The notes: generated from the sequence alone by a model not told the origin. Counted from the stretch's first letter, positions 24,666 through 34,700 are shown. The stretch: DNA of 64,000 nucleotides from Novosphingobium sp. (GCA_024236215.1 JACKKX010000001.1:310001-374000), one strand, 5' to 3'. Program-made: numbers and translations.

Positions 24666-26009
24666 TCAGCGATAGACGGTGATGTCGCCGCCATCGTCGA
24701 GCACATAGAGCCGCCCGCCGGCAACCACCGGGGCCAGAGTGATCGGCGAACCCAGCGAATCGACCAGTTGCGGGCGGCCATCGGTGACGCTGGCCGAATA
24801 GACCTCGCCGCGCGAATTGGTGAACCACAGCCGCTCACCCGCGAGCACAGGGCCAGACCAGAAAATCTGGTCCTTCTTCTTCTGCTCGTTGCGGAACCGT
24901 GGCAGCTGGGTAAGCCAGCGCACCTTGCCGTTGGCGCGCGCCATGCACAGCAGCTTGGCGTCGTCGGTCAGGGTGAAGATCCAGTCCCCGGCCACCGCAG
25001 GGGTGGAGATTCCCGCCAGGTTGAGTTCCCAGATGCGCTGTCCGGTCACCAGTTCATAGGCGGCCATGCGCCCGCCCTGTCCCAGCGCGAACACCCGGCC
25101 ACGGTCGATGATCGGATCGGCGTCGATATCGGTGAGCACGCCCACCGTGGTCGAAAGCGAAGTCCGCGCGAGCGCGTCGGTCCACAGCTGGCGACCGTTC
25201 TCATAGCGATAGGCGACCAGTTCGCCGGTGGAAAAGCCAGCAATCACGGTTCCCTGCCCGGCAGCAGGCGCGCCAACCCCGAATACCCCGCTTTGCCCGG
25301 TGGCGGCGTTTTCGCTCCACAGCACGCTGCCGTCACCGGCATCGAGACCAAGGATCTGATTGTCCTGGGTCATCACGAAGATGGTATTGAAGGCGATCGT
25401 GGGCGAACCGCGCAGCGGCCCTGCGGGCTTGACCTTCCATTTCACCGCGCCGGTCTGGGCATCGAGCGAAGCAACCTCGCCGACCCCGGTGGTGACGTAG
25501 ACGCGCCCATCGGCATAGCTGGCACCGCCGCCGAACACCGAGGTTGCGCCATCGCCCTTGATCATGAAGCTGCGGGTCCAGTTGGGAGTACCCTTGGCAG
25601 CATCGAAGGCATGAACCATGCCATCGGTGTCCATCACGAACATCTGCCCGCCGCCGATCACCGGTGAAGCCGCCAGCCGCTGGCGCTTGTTCGATCCAAC
25701 GATCCGCACGCTCCAGTCGCGGCGCGGAGAGGCACCGATCGCCAGGTTGCCATAGGCCTTGTTGGCGGTGCCCCCGGCCTGGGGCCAATCGGCGTTGGCT
25801 GTCGCAGGCGGCACGATCACCGCCACATCGGCCAGCGCCGGATCGACCTTGGCTCCGCTTTCGACCCGCGAGAGGATCGGCACGCGATTGCCAACAGTCG
25901 GGGTCTTGGGCTTGTCCTTGCCACCGAACACGCCGCAGCCGGAAAGCGCCACGGCCAGCACCAGCGCAAGCGAGGCGGTGGAGCGGCGGGATAGGGTCTT
26001 GGCGAGCAT
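24666..26009 (-). CDS. bamB: Outer membrane assembly lipoprotein BamB
   Basis: A 447-residue lipoprotein. The signal MLAKTLSRRSTASLALVLAV ends in lipobox LSGC, then a Lys-rich linker and an eight-bladed PQQ-like beta-propeller (repeats such as VFVMDTDGMVHAFDAAKGTP, VYVTTGVGEVASLDAQTGAV, ILGLDAGDGSVLWSENAATG). It belongs to the BAM complex inserting outer-membrane beta-barrels. The YfgM-like gene upstream is in the same order as enteric yfgM-bamB; der, which often follows, is absent here. Confidence 0.93.
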   Translation of the reverse strand: MLAKTLSRRSTASLALVLAVALSGCGVFGGKDKPKTPTVGNRVPILSRVESGAKVDPALADVAVIVPPATANADWPQAGGTANKAYGNLAIGASPRRDWSVRIVGSNKRQRLAASPVIGGGQMFVMDTDGMVHAFDAAKGTPNWTRSFMIKGDGATSVFGGGASYADGRVYVTTGVGEVASLDAQTGAVKWKVKPAGPLRGSPTIAFNTIFVMTQDNQILGLDAGDGSVLWSENAATGQSGVFGVGAPAAGQGTVIAGFSTGELVAYRYENGRQLWTDALARTSLSTTVGVLTDIDADPIIDRGRVFALGQGGRMAAYELVTGQRIWELNLAGISTPAVAGDWIFTLTDDAKLLCMARANGKVRWLTQLPRFRNEQKKKDQIFWSGPVLAGERLWFTNSRGEVYSASVTDGRPQLVDSLGSPITLAPVVAGGRLYVLDDGGDITVYR

Positions 26010-26047
26010 TGTCTGGTCCTTGTCTGGCCCGGTCAGGTCTGACCCGG

Positions 26048-26839
26048 TCACTGTTGGGGCTGGCCGGCAGCTTGGGCGGCCTCTTCAATCTGTTTCATCT
26101 CGATCCCGGCATCGAACCCGATCTGCGCCGCAAGCTGGCGGGCGCGGGCACGGATCGGATCGGGAACCTTCTCATCCTTGCCGATCGCAACCAGGATGGC
26201 CCCGGCTTCGGCCTGCTTGTTCTGCTTGAGCAGGGCCATGGCGGTAAGTTCGCCGGCCGAGCCGAACCACGGATTGCCGGGAACGGCAAGCGGCTTGAGG
26301 CGGCTCACCACATCCTGCGGCGGCATCGATTCATAGCGGATCGAAACCTCCCGGATCAGGGCGAGATCGCGGTGTGGCTGAGGGGCCTTGGCATCGGCGG
26401 CCAGCGCGGCGAATTCCTTGGCCGCCTGCTCGCTCTTGCCCTGTTCCTGCAGGATCGCGGCATGAAGCATCGCCGCGTTGGCCTTGCTTCCGTCGGAACC
26501 GTCCTTGATCAGCGGTTCAAGATCGCGGGCCGCGGCATCGAGCGCGATCCCGCCCGACCCCATCCGGTCAAGCGCCAGGATCGTCTGTTCCGACTTGCCC
26601 GCGGCGTCCTTGAGCTGCGATTCGTGCCACCACAGATAGCCCGCCAAAGCGAGAAGCCCGGCGCCGATCACGATCCCCAACGGCCGACCATAGCGCTTGG
26701 CAAGGCGCAGCATGTCATCCCGGCGCAGCGCGTCATCGACCTCGCGCAGGAAAACGTCCTGCGCTGCCGCTTCGCGGTCGTTCTGCTTGCCGGGATTGGT
26801 TGGGCCGGGATTGGGTGAATTGTCGGGAGGCAGGGCCAA
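26048..26839 (-). CDS. YfgM-like tetratricopeptide protein
   Basis: A 263-residue protein with a cytoplasmic N-terminus (DVFLREVDDALRRDDMLRLA), one membrane helix at about 50-70 (GIVIGAGLLALAGYLWW), and a periplasmic TPR region (SKANAAMLHAAILQEQGKSE, GSAGELTAMALLKQNKQAEA). In E. coli YfgM associates with the SecYEG translocon and periplasmic chaperones. It lies directly upstream of bamB (38 bases), supporting a role in envelope protein biogenesis. Confidence 0.87.
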   Translation of the reverse strand: MALPPDNSPNPGPTNPGKQNDREAAAQDVFLREVDDALRRDDMLRLAKRYGRPLGIVIGAGLLALAGYLWWHESQLKDAAGKSEQTILALDRMGSGGIALDAAARDLEPLIKDGSDGSKANAAMLHAAILQEQGKSEQAAKEFAALAADAKAPQPHRDLALIREVSIRYESMPPQDVVSRLKPLAVPGNPWFGSAGELTAMALLKQNKQAEAGAILVAIGKDEKVPDPIRARARQLAAQIGFDAGIEMKQIEEAAQAAGQPQQ

Positions 26840-26955
26840 TTGAATGCCTTCTTCTGACTGCGGGAATTCTTGCCGGGCTGTTTAGCGGATGGGCGCGCCT
26901 TTTCAACGCCTGTTCTTACCGCTTTCCCCGGTGAAGCGGACCTGAACAGTGCCGA

Positions 26956-28083
26956 TCAGGGAAACGAGCCGCGCCCCAATGCCCCGGCATAGACCGCACA
27001 GTAGGCTGCAATCATCCCCGCTTCGTCATATTCGGCCAGCGCCTTCGCCCGGTTGGCAGCGCCGCTGGCCGCACGGACCGCCGGATCGGCCGCAAGGGCG
27101 GCAAGCGCCGCGCCCAGCCCGGCTTCGTCGCCCGGAGCGGCCAGCCAGCGAAGGTTTTCGTGCGCAACCATCGCCGCGACATCGCCCACCCTGGGGCTGA
27201 CCACGGCCAGCCCGGCGGCCATCGCCTCGACCACCGAAATCGGGAACTGCTCGCTGTCGGAGGAAAGCGCGAAAAGATCGAACAGGCCCAAGGCTTTGCC
27301 CGGCTCTGCCACAAACCCCGGCAAGTGCACGCGGTGCCCCAGCCCGAGTTCGATCGCCTGATGGCGGATCGCATCGCGCTCTGGCCCATCGCCCAGGATC
27401 ACCAGTTGCCAGTCATCGGGCATCGCAGCAAAGGCACGCACCAGCCGCGGCAGGTTCTTGATCGCGCGCAGACCCGCGAGCGTACCGAGCCACTTCTCGC
27501 CCGCCCGCTTGATGATCCGGGGCAGCGCATCGGGGGCGCAGGGCTGCCCGTAGGCGGCAACCGGAATGCCGTTGGCGATGCGGTGCACCTTGCGGCGCGG
27601 CTGCTTCCACACTTCTCGGGCTATCGTTTCGAGCTGGCGCGATGGCACGACCAGCGCCTGGGCGTGATAGAGCGCGATCCGCCGGTACCAGTTGCGCGAA
27701 GGTTTTAGGCGCTGGATCTCGTCCTGGTTGAACCCGTCCTCATGGTGGACCAGCGGCGGCAGCCCGAGCCGTTCGCCCAGTGCGGTATGCGCCAGCACCG
27801 CGTCCATAGCCCCCCAGTTGTAGCTCAGCACCAGGTCAAAGCCCTGCATCGCGCGCGCCAGCGCCCACAGCCGCGACGGCCCCGGTCTGCCCGAAAGTGA
27901 CGGGAAATCGTCCGGAAATTCGACAGTCAGCGCCGGATCGATCAGGCTCGCAGCACCCAGTTCCCCAGGAACCGCAGATACCACCGCGTGCTCCACGCCG
28001 GATCCGAAGGCGTTCATCAGCTTGACCGCGCGCAGTTCCTTGCCGCCCGGACCAAAGCTCGAGTGGAGATGGAGCAGGCGCAG
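26956..28083 (-). CDS. Family 4-type glycosyltransferase (start codon uncertain)
   Basis: A GT-B fold protein with C-terminal GT1 motifs (KWLGTLAGLRAIKNLPRLVR, LVILGDGPERDAI, FALSSDSEQFPISVVEAMAA). The first ATG is at 28017 (353 residues), but the frame continues upstream with typical N-terminal sequence (LRLLHLHSSFGPGGKELRAV). No ATG, GTG or TTG is available before an in-frame stop at 28138-28140; the candidate starts are CTG at 28083 or 28077. The coordinates given use CTG at 28083 (375 residues). The acceptor is unknown; surface glycan or glycolipid synthesis is likely. Confidence 0.78.
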   Translation of the reverse strand: MRLLHLHSSFGPGGKELRAVKLMNAFGSGVEHAVVSAVPGELGAASLIDPALTVEFPDDFPSLSGRPGPSRLWALARAMQGFDLVLSYNWGAMDAVLAHTALGERLGLPPLVHHEDGFNQDEIQRLKPSRNWYRRIALYHAQALVVPSRQLETIAREVWKQPRRKVHRIANGIPVAAYGQPCAPDALPRIIKRAGEKWLGTLAGLRAIKNLPRLVRAFAAMPDDWQLVILGDGPERDAIRHQAIELGLGHRVHLPGFVAEPGKALGLFDLFALSSDSEQFPISVVEAMAAGLAVVSPRVGDVAAMVAHENLRWLAAPGDEAGLGAALAALAADPAVRAASGAANRAKALAEYDEAGMIAAYCAVYAGALGRGSFP

Positions 28084-28088
28084 CGCGG

Positions 28089-28946
28089 TTACCCCACCCG
28101 CGCCAGCAGCCGATCGATCGCGGCCATCGCTGCGGGTTCATCGAGCATCGGCGCGTGCCCCACCCGCGGCACCGTTACCGCTTCGGCGAGCGGCAGAGCC
28201 TCGGCCATCCTGATCAGGGTGGCGGGGGCAAGAATGTCGGACAGCTCGCCGCGCAGAAGCGTCACCGGCTTGTCCTTTAACCCCGCCAGCGCGGGCCACA
28301 TATCAACCCCGGCTTCGCCGCCGGGCTGGGCAAAGGGTTCGGCGATCTTCATGTCGTAATCGAAATGGATCCGTCCGTTGCCGCCTACCATCATGCAGCG
28401 CTTGGCCATCGCCAGCCAGTCGGTGATCGTGTAGTCGGGAAAGGCCGATCCCTGGGTTTCCTCGATCGCCCGCGCGGCGTGCATCCAGGTCTCGAAGGAG
28501 CGCGCCTGGCCAACATAATCACGGATCCGTTCAAGCCCCTTGGGATCGATCTCGGGCCCGACATCGTTGAGTAGCGCCCCCGCCAGCCGCTGCGGCGCGG
28601 TCATCGCGGTAATCATCACCAGCAGCCCGCCCAGCGAGGTGCCGATCGCCACCACCCGCTCGATCCCGGTCTCCTCGAACAGCATGGCGATGTCGTCGGC
28701 ATATTGCAGCGGGTTGTAGCTGGCCGAATCCTTGGCATAGGCGCTTTCGCCCCGGCCGCGCAGATCGGGGCAGAGCACGCGCCATTCGCCCGCCAGCCGC
28801 TCAGCCACGTGCGAAAAATCGCGCGCGTTGCGGGTCAGCCCCGGCAGACACAGCACCGGCGGGCGGTCGTCGCGCCCGGGATAGTCACGGTAGTGCAGCT
28901 TCAGCCCGTCGCGGCTGGTCCAGGTGCGGTCTTGATAAAGGCTCAT
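28089..28946 (-). CDS. Alpha/beta-fold hydrolase
   Basis: A 285-residue hydrolase. Oxyanion/core motifs are PVLCLPGLTRNARDFSHVAE and the nucleophile elbow GTSLGG (Ser near 110). The acid is within LRGELSDILAPATL and the His within VPRVGHAPMLDEPAA. The start MSLYQDRTWTSRDGLKLHYR is chosen as the conserved beginning. Substrate unknown. Its stop lies 6 bases from the glycosyltransferase start region, and the TAA overlaps upstream sequence of that gene. Confidence 0.88.
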   Translation of the reverse strand: MSLYQDRTWTSRDGLKLHYRDYPGRDDRPPVLCLPGLTRNARDFSHVAERLAGEWRVLCPDLRGRGESAYAKDSASYNPLQYADDIAMLFEETGIERVVAIGTSLGGLLVMITAMTAPQRLAGALLNDVGPEIDPKGLERIRDYVGQARSFETWMHAARAIEETQGSAFPDYTITDWLAMAKRCMMVGGNGRIHFDYDMKIAEPFAQPGGEAGVDMWPALAGLKDKPVTLLRGELSDILAPATLIRMAEALPLAEAVTVPRVGHAPMLDEPAAMAAIDRLLARVG

Positions 28947-29017
28947 CGGGCTGCGGAATTTCCTGTTGGCCGCGCCCTGGCTTGTGCCCGCGCGAGTTCG
29001 CAGCCACCATTGCCGCG

Positions 29018-30412
29018 ATGCGCGCCGAATCGCAAGCCGCCCGCTACATTCCCGATACGCCGATTGCGAAGTTGGCTCAGTGGCTTGCCGTGCCGGTTGA
29101 GCCGGCGCGGTTTCCGCGCGCACAGCTGCGCTGGCGTAACGCACGCTGGGACCGCGCGGTAGGGCTGGGCGAGCTCGACGAACAGCAGTGGCTGAACCAC
29201 TTTGCCCGCTTCGAGCCGCTCGAAGGCAATCTTCCCCAGCCGCTGGCGCTGAAATATCACGGCCACCAGTTCCGGGTCTACAATCCCGATCTGGGCGACG
29301 GACGGGGATTCCTGTTTGCACAGCTGCGCGATGGCGCCGGGCGACTGCTCGATCTGGGCACCAAGGGTTCGGGCCAGACCCCCTACAGCCGCACTGCCGA
29401 CGGACGGTTGACGCTGAAGGGCGCGGTGCGCGAAATTCTCGCCACCGAAATGCTCGAGGCGCTGGGGGTCAACACCAGCAAGACTTTCTCGGTAGTCGAA
29501 ACCGGCGAGGAGCTGTTCCGCCAGGACGAACCTTCGCCTACCCGCTCGGCGGTGCTGGTGCGCCTCAGCCACGGGCATATCCGCATCGGCACCTTCCAGC
29601 GCCTCGCGTACCATCAGCTGACAGCCGAGATGGCCGCGCTGGTGGATTACTGCCTGACGCAGTTTCCGGGACCGATGCCTCCTGAGGATGCCCCCGGCCG
29701 CGAAGAGCCGGCGGTGATCCTGCTGCATCAGGTGGTCGAGCGGCTGGCCCGGCTGGCGGCGCAGTGGATGGCCGCCGGTTTCGTCCACGGGGTACTCAAC
29801 ACCGACAACATGAACATCAGCGGCGAAAGCTTCGATTACGGTCCGTGGCGCTGGTTGCCGCGCTGGGACGCGGGCTTTACCGCCGCCTATTTCGACCAGC
29901 AGGGCCTCTATGCTTTCGGTCGCCAGGCAGAGGCGCTGTACTGGAATTGCGGGCAGCTTGCCGTGGCACTGCGCGCCTTGGCCGAAGCGCCGCCGCTGCT
30001 CGCCGCGCTTGAGCGTTTCGGCCCGCTCTATCAGACCGCCTTCGCGCGCCAGTTCCTGTGGCGGCTGGGGCTGGAATCGCGCGGGTTCGAGGCCGACGCG
30101 GCGCTGATCGCGGCGAGCGAGCGGGCCATGGTGGATGAGGGGCTCTCGCCCGACGCCTTCTTTCATCGGCACCGCTTTGGCCGCAACGCGGGGCACAGCG
30201 CCCTCACCGCCGCGCTGCAGGGCTACCGTGCGACAGGCGAGGATCATGCGATCTGGCACGCGTCATCGCCTCCCACCTTGCACATCGACGAGGTCGAGCG
30301 CCTGTGGTCAGCGATCGATGAACACGACGACTGGACCACGTTAAACAACAAACTTCTTGATATTCAATATCTTGGATCGGCCCTGGGACCGCCGCCGGAA
30401 ACCTGTTGTTAA
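29018..30412 (+). CDS. selO: SelO-type protein adenylyltransferase (YdiU/UPF0061)
   Basis: A 464-residue pseudokinase-fold protein. Motifs: ALKYHGHQFRVYNPDLGDGR, LLDLGTKGSGQTPYSRTADG, ILATEMLEALGVNTSKTFSV, FVHGVLNTDNMNISGESFDY. SelO transfers AMP to Ser/Thr/Tyr of partner proteins under oxidative stress. An in-frame TTG at 28982 is possible, but ATG at 29018 gives the usual start. The C-terminus ends PPETCC; the final Cys occupies the place of selenocysteine in eukaryotic SelO. Divergent from the hydrolase. Confidence 0.93.
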   Translation: MRAESQAARYIPDTPIAKLAQWLAVPVEPARFPRAQLRWRNARWDRAVGLGELDEQQWLNHFARFEPLEGNLPQPLALKYHGHQFRVYNPDLGDGRGFLFAQLRDGAGRLLDLGTKGSGQTPYSRTADGRLTLKGAVREILATEMLEALGVNTSKTFSVVETGEELFRQDEPSPTRSAVLVRLSHGHIRIGTFQRLAYHQLTAEMAALVDYCLTQFPGPMPPEDAPGREEPAVILLHQVVERLARLAAQWMAAGFVHGVLNTDNMNISGESFDYGPWRWLPRWDAGFTAAYFDQQGLYAFGRQAEALYWNCGQLAVALRALAEAPPLLAALERFGPLYQTAFARQFLWRLGLESRGFEADAALIAASERAMVDEGLSPDAFFHRHRFGRNAGHSALTAALQGYRATGEDHAIWHASSPPTLHIDEVERLWSAIDEHDDWTTLNNKLLDIQYLGSALGPPPETCC

Positions 30413-30517
30413 GCCATGTCGTTTGCCTTCCCGGCAAGACTTTCCTTGTAGGGCGGCAACGGCTAAGGCGCATTGATCCCCGGGGTCGCACCCAACCAAG
30501 CAGACGGGACATCGTTG

Positions 30518-31933
30518 TTGAGCACTGCAGAGATCATTTCCTACGAACCCGCGACCGGCGCCGAACTGTGGCGCGGCAATCGCGGCGATGTTGACGAGAT
30601 CGTCGGCCGCGCCCGGCGCGCCTGGCCGGCCTGGGCCGCGCAGCCGCTCGCCAACCGGATGGAGCTGGTTCGCCGCTTCGCCAACGAGGTGCGCAAGGAA
30701 AGCGAGAAGCTCGCCACGCTGATCGCGCGCGAAACCGGCAAGCCGCTGTGGGAATCGCGCACCGAAGTGGAAAGCGTGATCAACAAGGTTGAGATTTCGA
30801 TCCGCGCCTATGCCGAGCGGACGTCGCAGCGCAAGCTGGACAACGCGCTTCAGGGCACCGCCGCGCTGCGCCACAAGCCCCACGGGGTGATGGCGGTGCT
30901 CGGCCCCTACAACTTCCCCGCACATCTGCCCAACGGCCATATCGTGCCCGCGCTGATCGCGGGCAATGCGATCGTCTTCAAGCCCAGCGAGAAGACCCCC
31001 GCCACCGGCGAATTGCTGGCGCAGTGCTTTCACCGTGCCGGCATTTCGGCGGCAGTGGTGCAGGTGCTGATCGGCGGGCCCGAGGAAGGCCAGGCGCTGG
31101 TTGCGCATGAGGGGATCGACGGGGTGCTGTTCACCGGCAGCGCCCATGCCGGGATTGCGATCAACCGCAAGCTGGCCGCGCGCCCCGACAAGATCGTCGC
31201 ACTGGAAATGGGCGGCAACAACCCGATCGTCGCCTGGGATACACCCAAGCTGACCGATGCCGCCGCCCTGGTAGTGCAATCGGCATTCACCACCGCCGGG
31301 CAGCGCTGCACCGCCGGGCGCCGCCTGATTGTCAAATCGTCGCTCTACGATGCGCTGCTTGCCGAAGTGAAACGCCTGGCCGACCGGATCATCGTCGGCG
31401 CGCCATTCGATGAGCCGGCCCCATTCATGGGGCCGGTGATCGACAATCAGGCCGCCGATGGCCTGACCGAGAGCTTCCTCTATCTGCTCAGCCACGGCGG
31501 CAAGGCGATCAAGCACCTGCTGCGCCCGCGCGACGATCTACCGTTCCTCTCGCCCGCGATCATCGACGTTTCCAGGGTCAAGGACCGGCCCGATGTCGAA
31601 CTGTTCGGGCCGATGCTCCAGGTGGTGCGGGTCGACGATTTCGACGAAGCGATCGCCGAGGCCAACAACACCCGCTTTGGCCTCTCTGCCTCGCTGATCG
31701 GCGGGACGCCGCAGGAATATAACCGGTTCTGGGCCAATATCCGCGCCGGGGTGATCAACTGGAACCGCCCGACCAACGGCGCCAGCTCGGCCGCGCCGTT
31801 CGGCGGGGTGGGCCTTTCGGGCAACCACCGCCCCAGCGCCTATTACGCGGCGGACTACTGCGCCTACCCGGTTGCCTCGAACGAAATGGAACAGCCCCGG
31901 GCGATGATCGGCGTCGGCCTGCGCGAAGCCTAG
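30518..31933 (+). CDS. astD: Succinylglutamate-semialdehyde dehydrogenase AstD-like
   Basis: An ALDH-superfamily protein of about 471 residues. Motifs: AVLGPYNFPAHLPNGHIVPA, KPSEKTPATGELLAQ, FTGSAHAGIAINRK, catalytic Glu in VALEMGGNNPIV and Cys in FTTAGQRCTAGRRL. This fits AstD of the arginine succinyltransferase pathway. TTG at 30518 (STAEIISYEPATGAELWRG) is preferred; TTG at 30473 is another option. No other ast genes are nearby, so the specificity is less certain than the family. Confidence 0.85.
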   Translation: MSTAEIISYEPATGAELWRGNRGDVDEIVGRARRAWPAWAAQPLANRMELVRRFANEVRKESEKLATLIARETGKPLWESRTEVESVINKVEISIRAYAERTSQRKLDNALQGTAALRHKPHGVMAVLGPYNFPAHLPNGHIVPALIAGNAIVFKPSEKTPATGELLAQCFHRAGISAAVVQVLIGGPEEGQALVAHEGIDGVLFTGSAHAGIAINRKLAARPDKIVALEMGGNNPIVAWDTPKLTDAAALVVQSAFTTAGQRCTAGRRLIVKSSLYDALLAEVKRLADRIIVGAPFDEPAPFMGPVIDNQAADGLTESFLYLLSHGGKAIKHLLRPRDDLPFLSPAIIDVSRVKDRPDVELFGPMLQVVRVDDFDEAIAEANNTRFGLSASLIGGTPQEYNRFWANIRAGVINWNRPTNGASSAAPFGGVGLSGNHRPSAYYAADYCAYPVASNEMEQPRAMIGVGLREA

Positions 31934-31940
31934 GCGACGT

Positions 31941-32645
31941 CTAGAGCCCCGCGCTGACCACGTCGACCTGCGTCAGCCCGCCCTGGGCCGGGCGCACGAA
32001 AACCGCATAGCCGCGGCCCGATATCACATCGTCATCGCCTTCCCTGGTGTGTCTGGGCTGGAGCTTGCCCTTGGCCGCCATCGCAAAGTGGAAATCGACC
32101 ACCGCCGCAGGTTCGACCGGGGTCAGATAATTGACCACCCTGATCCGGCAAGCGGGGTCGTCGCTGCCGGCGGCTTCCTGCACGTGGCCGCGCGGAAAGG
32201 GCGTCAGGGCGGGTGCCAGCCGCGCCGCCCAGACGAACGAGTAGCCCAGCTTGCCCGCGCAGCCCTTTGAAACCAGCTCGCTCGCCGCCGCCAGGGCATC
32301 GGCAGTGATCGCTCCATCGCGGCGCGATGTGTCGGACCGAGCGCTCGCGGCCGGGGCGGAGGAAATCGCTCCCCCCGCCAGGACCAGCGCGGCCTGCTTC
32401 GCGGCTTCGATCTCCTCCGGCCCTCTAGACAGCAGCGGGATCTGCCCGCTGGCCGGTCCACCGCCCGACAAGGCCGATCCGCCCCGGTTCTGCGTGGCAA
32501 GGTCGGGATCGGCCATCAGCGGATCAGACAGCGCATCGACCACGGCGGGATCGCGCTGCTCGTCCGGATCAGCTCGCTTCTGTTCCTGGCTGCACGATGC
32601 CAGCAGCGCGGCAAGCAGGATGACGGAGGGAACGCTTCGGACCAT
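31941..32645 (-). CDS. Hypothetical lipoprotein
   Basis: A 234-residue protein with a lipoprotein signal (MVRSVPSVILLAALLASC, Cys18). After a Ser/Gly/Asp-rich low-complexity region (to about residue 120) comes a compact domain with two cysteines (SKGCAGKLGYSFVWAARLAP; DDPACRIRVVNYLTPVEP) ending in beta-rich sequence. I do not recognise a named family. Its 3' end faces astD with only 7 bases between them. Confidence 0.75.
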   Translation of the reverse strand: MVRSVPSVILLAALLASCSQEQKRADPDEQRDPAVVDALSDPLMADPDLATQNRGGSALSGGGPASGQIPLLSRGPEEIEAAKQAALVLAGGAISSAPAASARSDTSRRDGAITADALAAASELVSKGCAGKLGYSFVWAARLAPALTPFPRGHVQEAAGSDDPACRIRVVNYLTPVEPAAVVDFHFAMAAKGKLQPRHTREGDDDVISGRGYAVFVRPAQGGLTQVDVVSAGL

Positions 32646-32725
32646 TGGCCGATCCTAGCCGGTCGCGCGTGCAGCGCCAAGCGGAGACGCTTGCGCCGCT
32701 ATCGGCTCCCGGCTAGCGCGCTCAG

Positions 32726-33619
32726 GTGCCCCAGCCTTCAGCCGAACCTCGCCCCAGCGGCCTGTCCTATGCGCTGGGGGCGCATCTGATTTGGGGACTG
32801 ATGCCGCTTTACTTGCGCCAGGTGCATTCAGTTCCGGTGCTCGAATTCGTCGGCTGGCGGGTGATTTTCACCCTGCCCTGCGCGTTGCTGTTCATCGCCC
32901 TGCGCGGCCAGGGGAGCGAGCTGCGCGTCGCGCTGGGCAATCGTCGCATCCTGCTCCGATTAGTGGTGAGCGCGGTATTCGTCGCCAGTAACTGGCTGAT
33001 TTACGTGCTGGCGATCCAGTCTGGACAGGTGCTTGCCGCGAGCTTCGGCTACTATGTGACGCCATTGTTGCAGGTCGGCGTGGGCGCGCTGTTCCTGCAC
33101 GAGAAGCTGACCATCCGGCAATGGGCCGCCGTGGCGCTGGCGGCGCTGGGCGTTGCGGCGCTTGGCTGGGACCAGGGCGGGATGCTGTGGCTGTCGCTGG
33201 GAATGGCGCTGAGCTGGCTGGGCTATGGCCTGGTGCGCAAGGTCACCCCGGTCGGCTCGCTTCCCGGTTTGACGATCGAAACGCTGGTCTTGCTGCCCTT
33301 CGCACTGGCCCTGCTTGGCTGGCACGCAGCCACCCCGGCGGGGCTCAGCCTTGGCCAGAGCGGCTGGCTCGATCTGATGATCGTTTGCGCCGGGCCGATG
33401 ACAGCGGTCCCGCTGACCTTCTTTGCCATTGCCGCGCGGCGGATGGATTTCTCGGCGCTGGGCATGTTCCAGTTCTCCTCGCCGACGATCGTGTTCTTCC
33501 TTGGACTGTGGGTGTTCGGCCAGCCGCTCGATCCGCTCCAGCTGGGCGCCTTCGCGCTGATCTGGACCGCGATCGCGGTGTTCGTCTGGGATCTGCTGAC
33601 CCGGCGGCAAACCGCCTAG
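32726..33619 (+). CDS. rarD: RarD-type EamA-family permease
   Basis: A 297-residue protein with ten predicted membrane helices in two EamA repeats. It matches RarD ([73 protein letters not shown]). The family is in the drug/metabolite transporter superfamily; the substrate is not established. The 3' end overlaps that of pyrC by 4 bases. Confidence 0.9.
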   Translation: MPQPSAEPRPSGLSYALGAHLIWGLMPLYLRQVHSVPVLEFVGWRVIFTLPCALLFIALRGQGSELRVALGNRRILLRLVVSAVFVASNWLIYVLAIQSGQVLAASFGYYVTPLLQVGVGALFLHEKLTIRQWAAVALAALGVAALGWDQGGMLWLSLGMALSWLGYGLVRKVTPVGSLPGLTIETLVLLPFALALLGWHAATPAGLSLGQSGWLDLMIVCAGPMTAVPLTFFAIAARRMDFSALGMFQFSSPTIVFFLGLWVFGQPLDPLQLGAFALIWTAIAVFVWDLLTRRQTA

Positions 33620-34662
33620 CCGACGAACCTCCAGCGCAGTGTCTCACCGGCATGGAAAGGCACGATAACGGTGCCATTGGCATCGATTTCGCCGGGAACC
33701 TCAATCGCGCTGCGCTCCAGTGTCACAGTTTCCGCGTTGAGCGGCAGGCCGTAAAAGGCAGGGCCATTTTCGCTGGAAAAAGCTTCGAACCGATCGAGCG
33801 CATCCTCTTCCTCGAACACCTGAAGATAGCTTTCGAGCGCGAAGGGCGCGTTGAAGATGCCGGCGCAGCCGCAGGCCGCTTCCTTGAGGTGGCGGGCGTG
33901 CGGTGCGGTATCGGTGCCGAGGAAGAATTTGGGATTGCCCGATGTTGCCGCCTTGCGCAGAGCCAGTCGGTGCTTTTCGCGCTTGGCCACCGGCAGGCAA
34001 TAGGCATGGGGCCGAATCCCGCCGACCAGCATGGCGTTGCGGTTGATGTGCAGATGCTGCGGGGTGATCGTCGCGGCGACATTCTCCCCCGCCGCCATCA
34101 CGAAATCTGCGGCCTCGGCGGTGGTGATATGCTCGAACACCATCCTCAGCCCCGGCATGGCGCGCAGCAGCGGGGCGAGCACGCGTTCGATAAACACTGC
34201 CTCGCGGTCAAACACATCGACATCGGCCTGGGTGACCTCGCCGTGGACCAGCAAGGGCATGCCGATCCGCTCCATCCGTTCCAGCGCGGAATGGATGTTG
34301 GCCACATCGGTCACCCCGTGCGCCGATCCAGTGGTGGCGTGCGCGGGATAAAGCTTGGCCGCCAGCCACACCCCTTCCTCAAACCCACGCTGCAATTCGT
34401 CGGGATCGCTGTGATCGGTCAGATAGCAGGTCATCAGCGGAGTAAACGGGCTTCCCTCGGGCAGGGCGGCCAGGATCCGCTGGCGATAGGCTTGGGCCGA
34501 GGCAACGCTGGTGATCGGCGCGGCCAGGTTGGGCATCACGATCGCCCGGGCAAACTGCCGCGCGGTGTGGGGCACGACCCCAGCCAGAATCGCCCCATCG
34601 CGCAGGTGTACGTGCCAATCGTCGGGACGGCGGATGGTCAGGCGATTCGCTGAGCTGTTCAT
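33616..34662 (-). CDS. pyrC: Dihydroorotase PyrC
   Basis: A 348-residue class II dihydroorotase. Zinc ligands His17 and His19 ([10 protein letters not shown]), the carbamylated Lys in [15 protein letters not shown], and further ligands in [13 protein letters not shown] and [10 protein letters not shown] are all present. It closes carbamoyl aspartate to dihydroorotate in pyrimidine synthesis. pyrE is elsewhere in the window (52.3 kb), so the pathway is not in one operon. Divergent from ygfZ by 38 bases. Confidence 0.95.
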   Translation of the reverse strand: MNSSANRLTIRRPDDWHVHLRDGAILAGVVPHTARQFARAIVMPNLAAPITSVASAQAYRQRILAALPEGSPFTPLMTCYLTDHSDPDELQRGFEEGVWLAAKLYPAHATTGSAHGVTDVANIHSALERMERIGMPLLVHGEVTQADVDVFDREAVFIERVLAPLLRAMPGLRMVFEHITTAEAADFVMAAGENVAATITPQHLHINRNAMLVGGIRPHAYCLPVAKREKHRLALRKAATSGNPKFFLGTDTAPHARHLKEAACGCAGIFNAPFALESYLQVFEEEDALDRFEAFSSENGPAFYGLPLNAETVTLERSAIEVPGEIDANGTVIVPFHAGETLRWRFVG

Positions 34663-34700
34663 CCCTTCCCCTTAGGCACTGCGCGCCCTATCTGTCACCC

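Noticed and set aside
30518-31933. Complete arginine succinyltransferase pathway
   Set aside because: Only an AstD-like dehydrogenase is present; no astA, astB, astC or astE is nearby.
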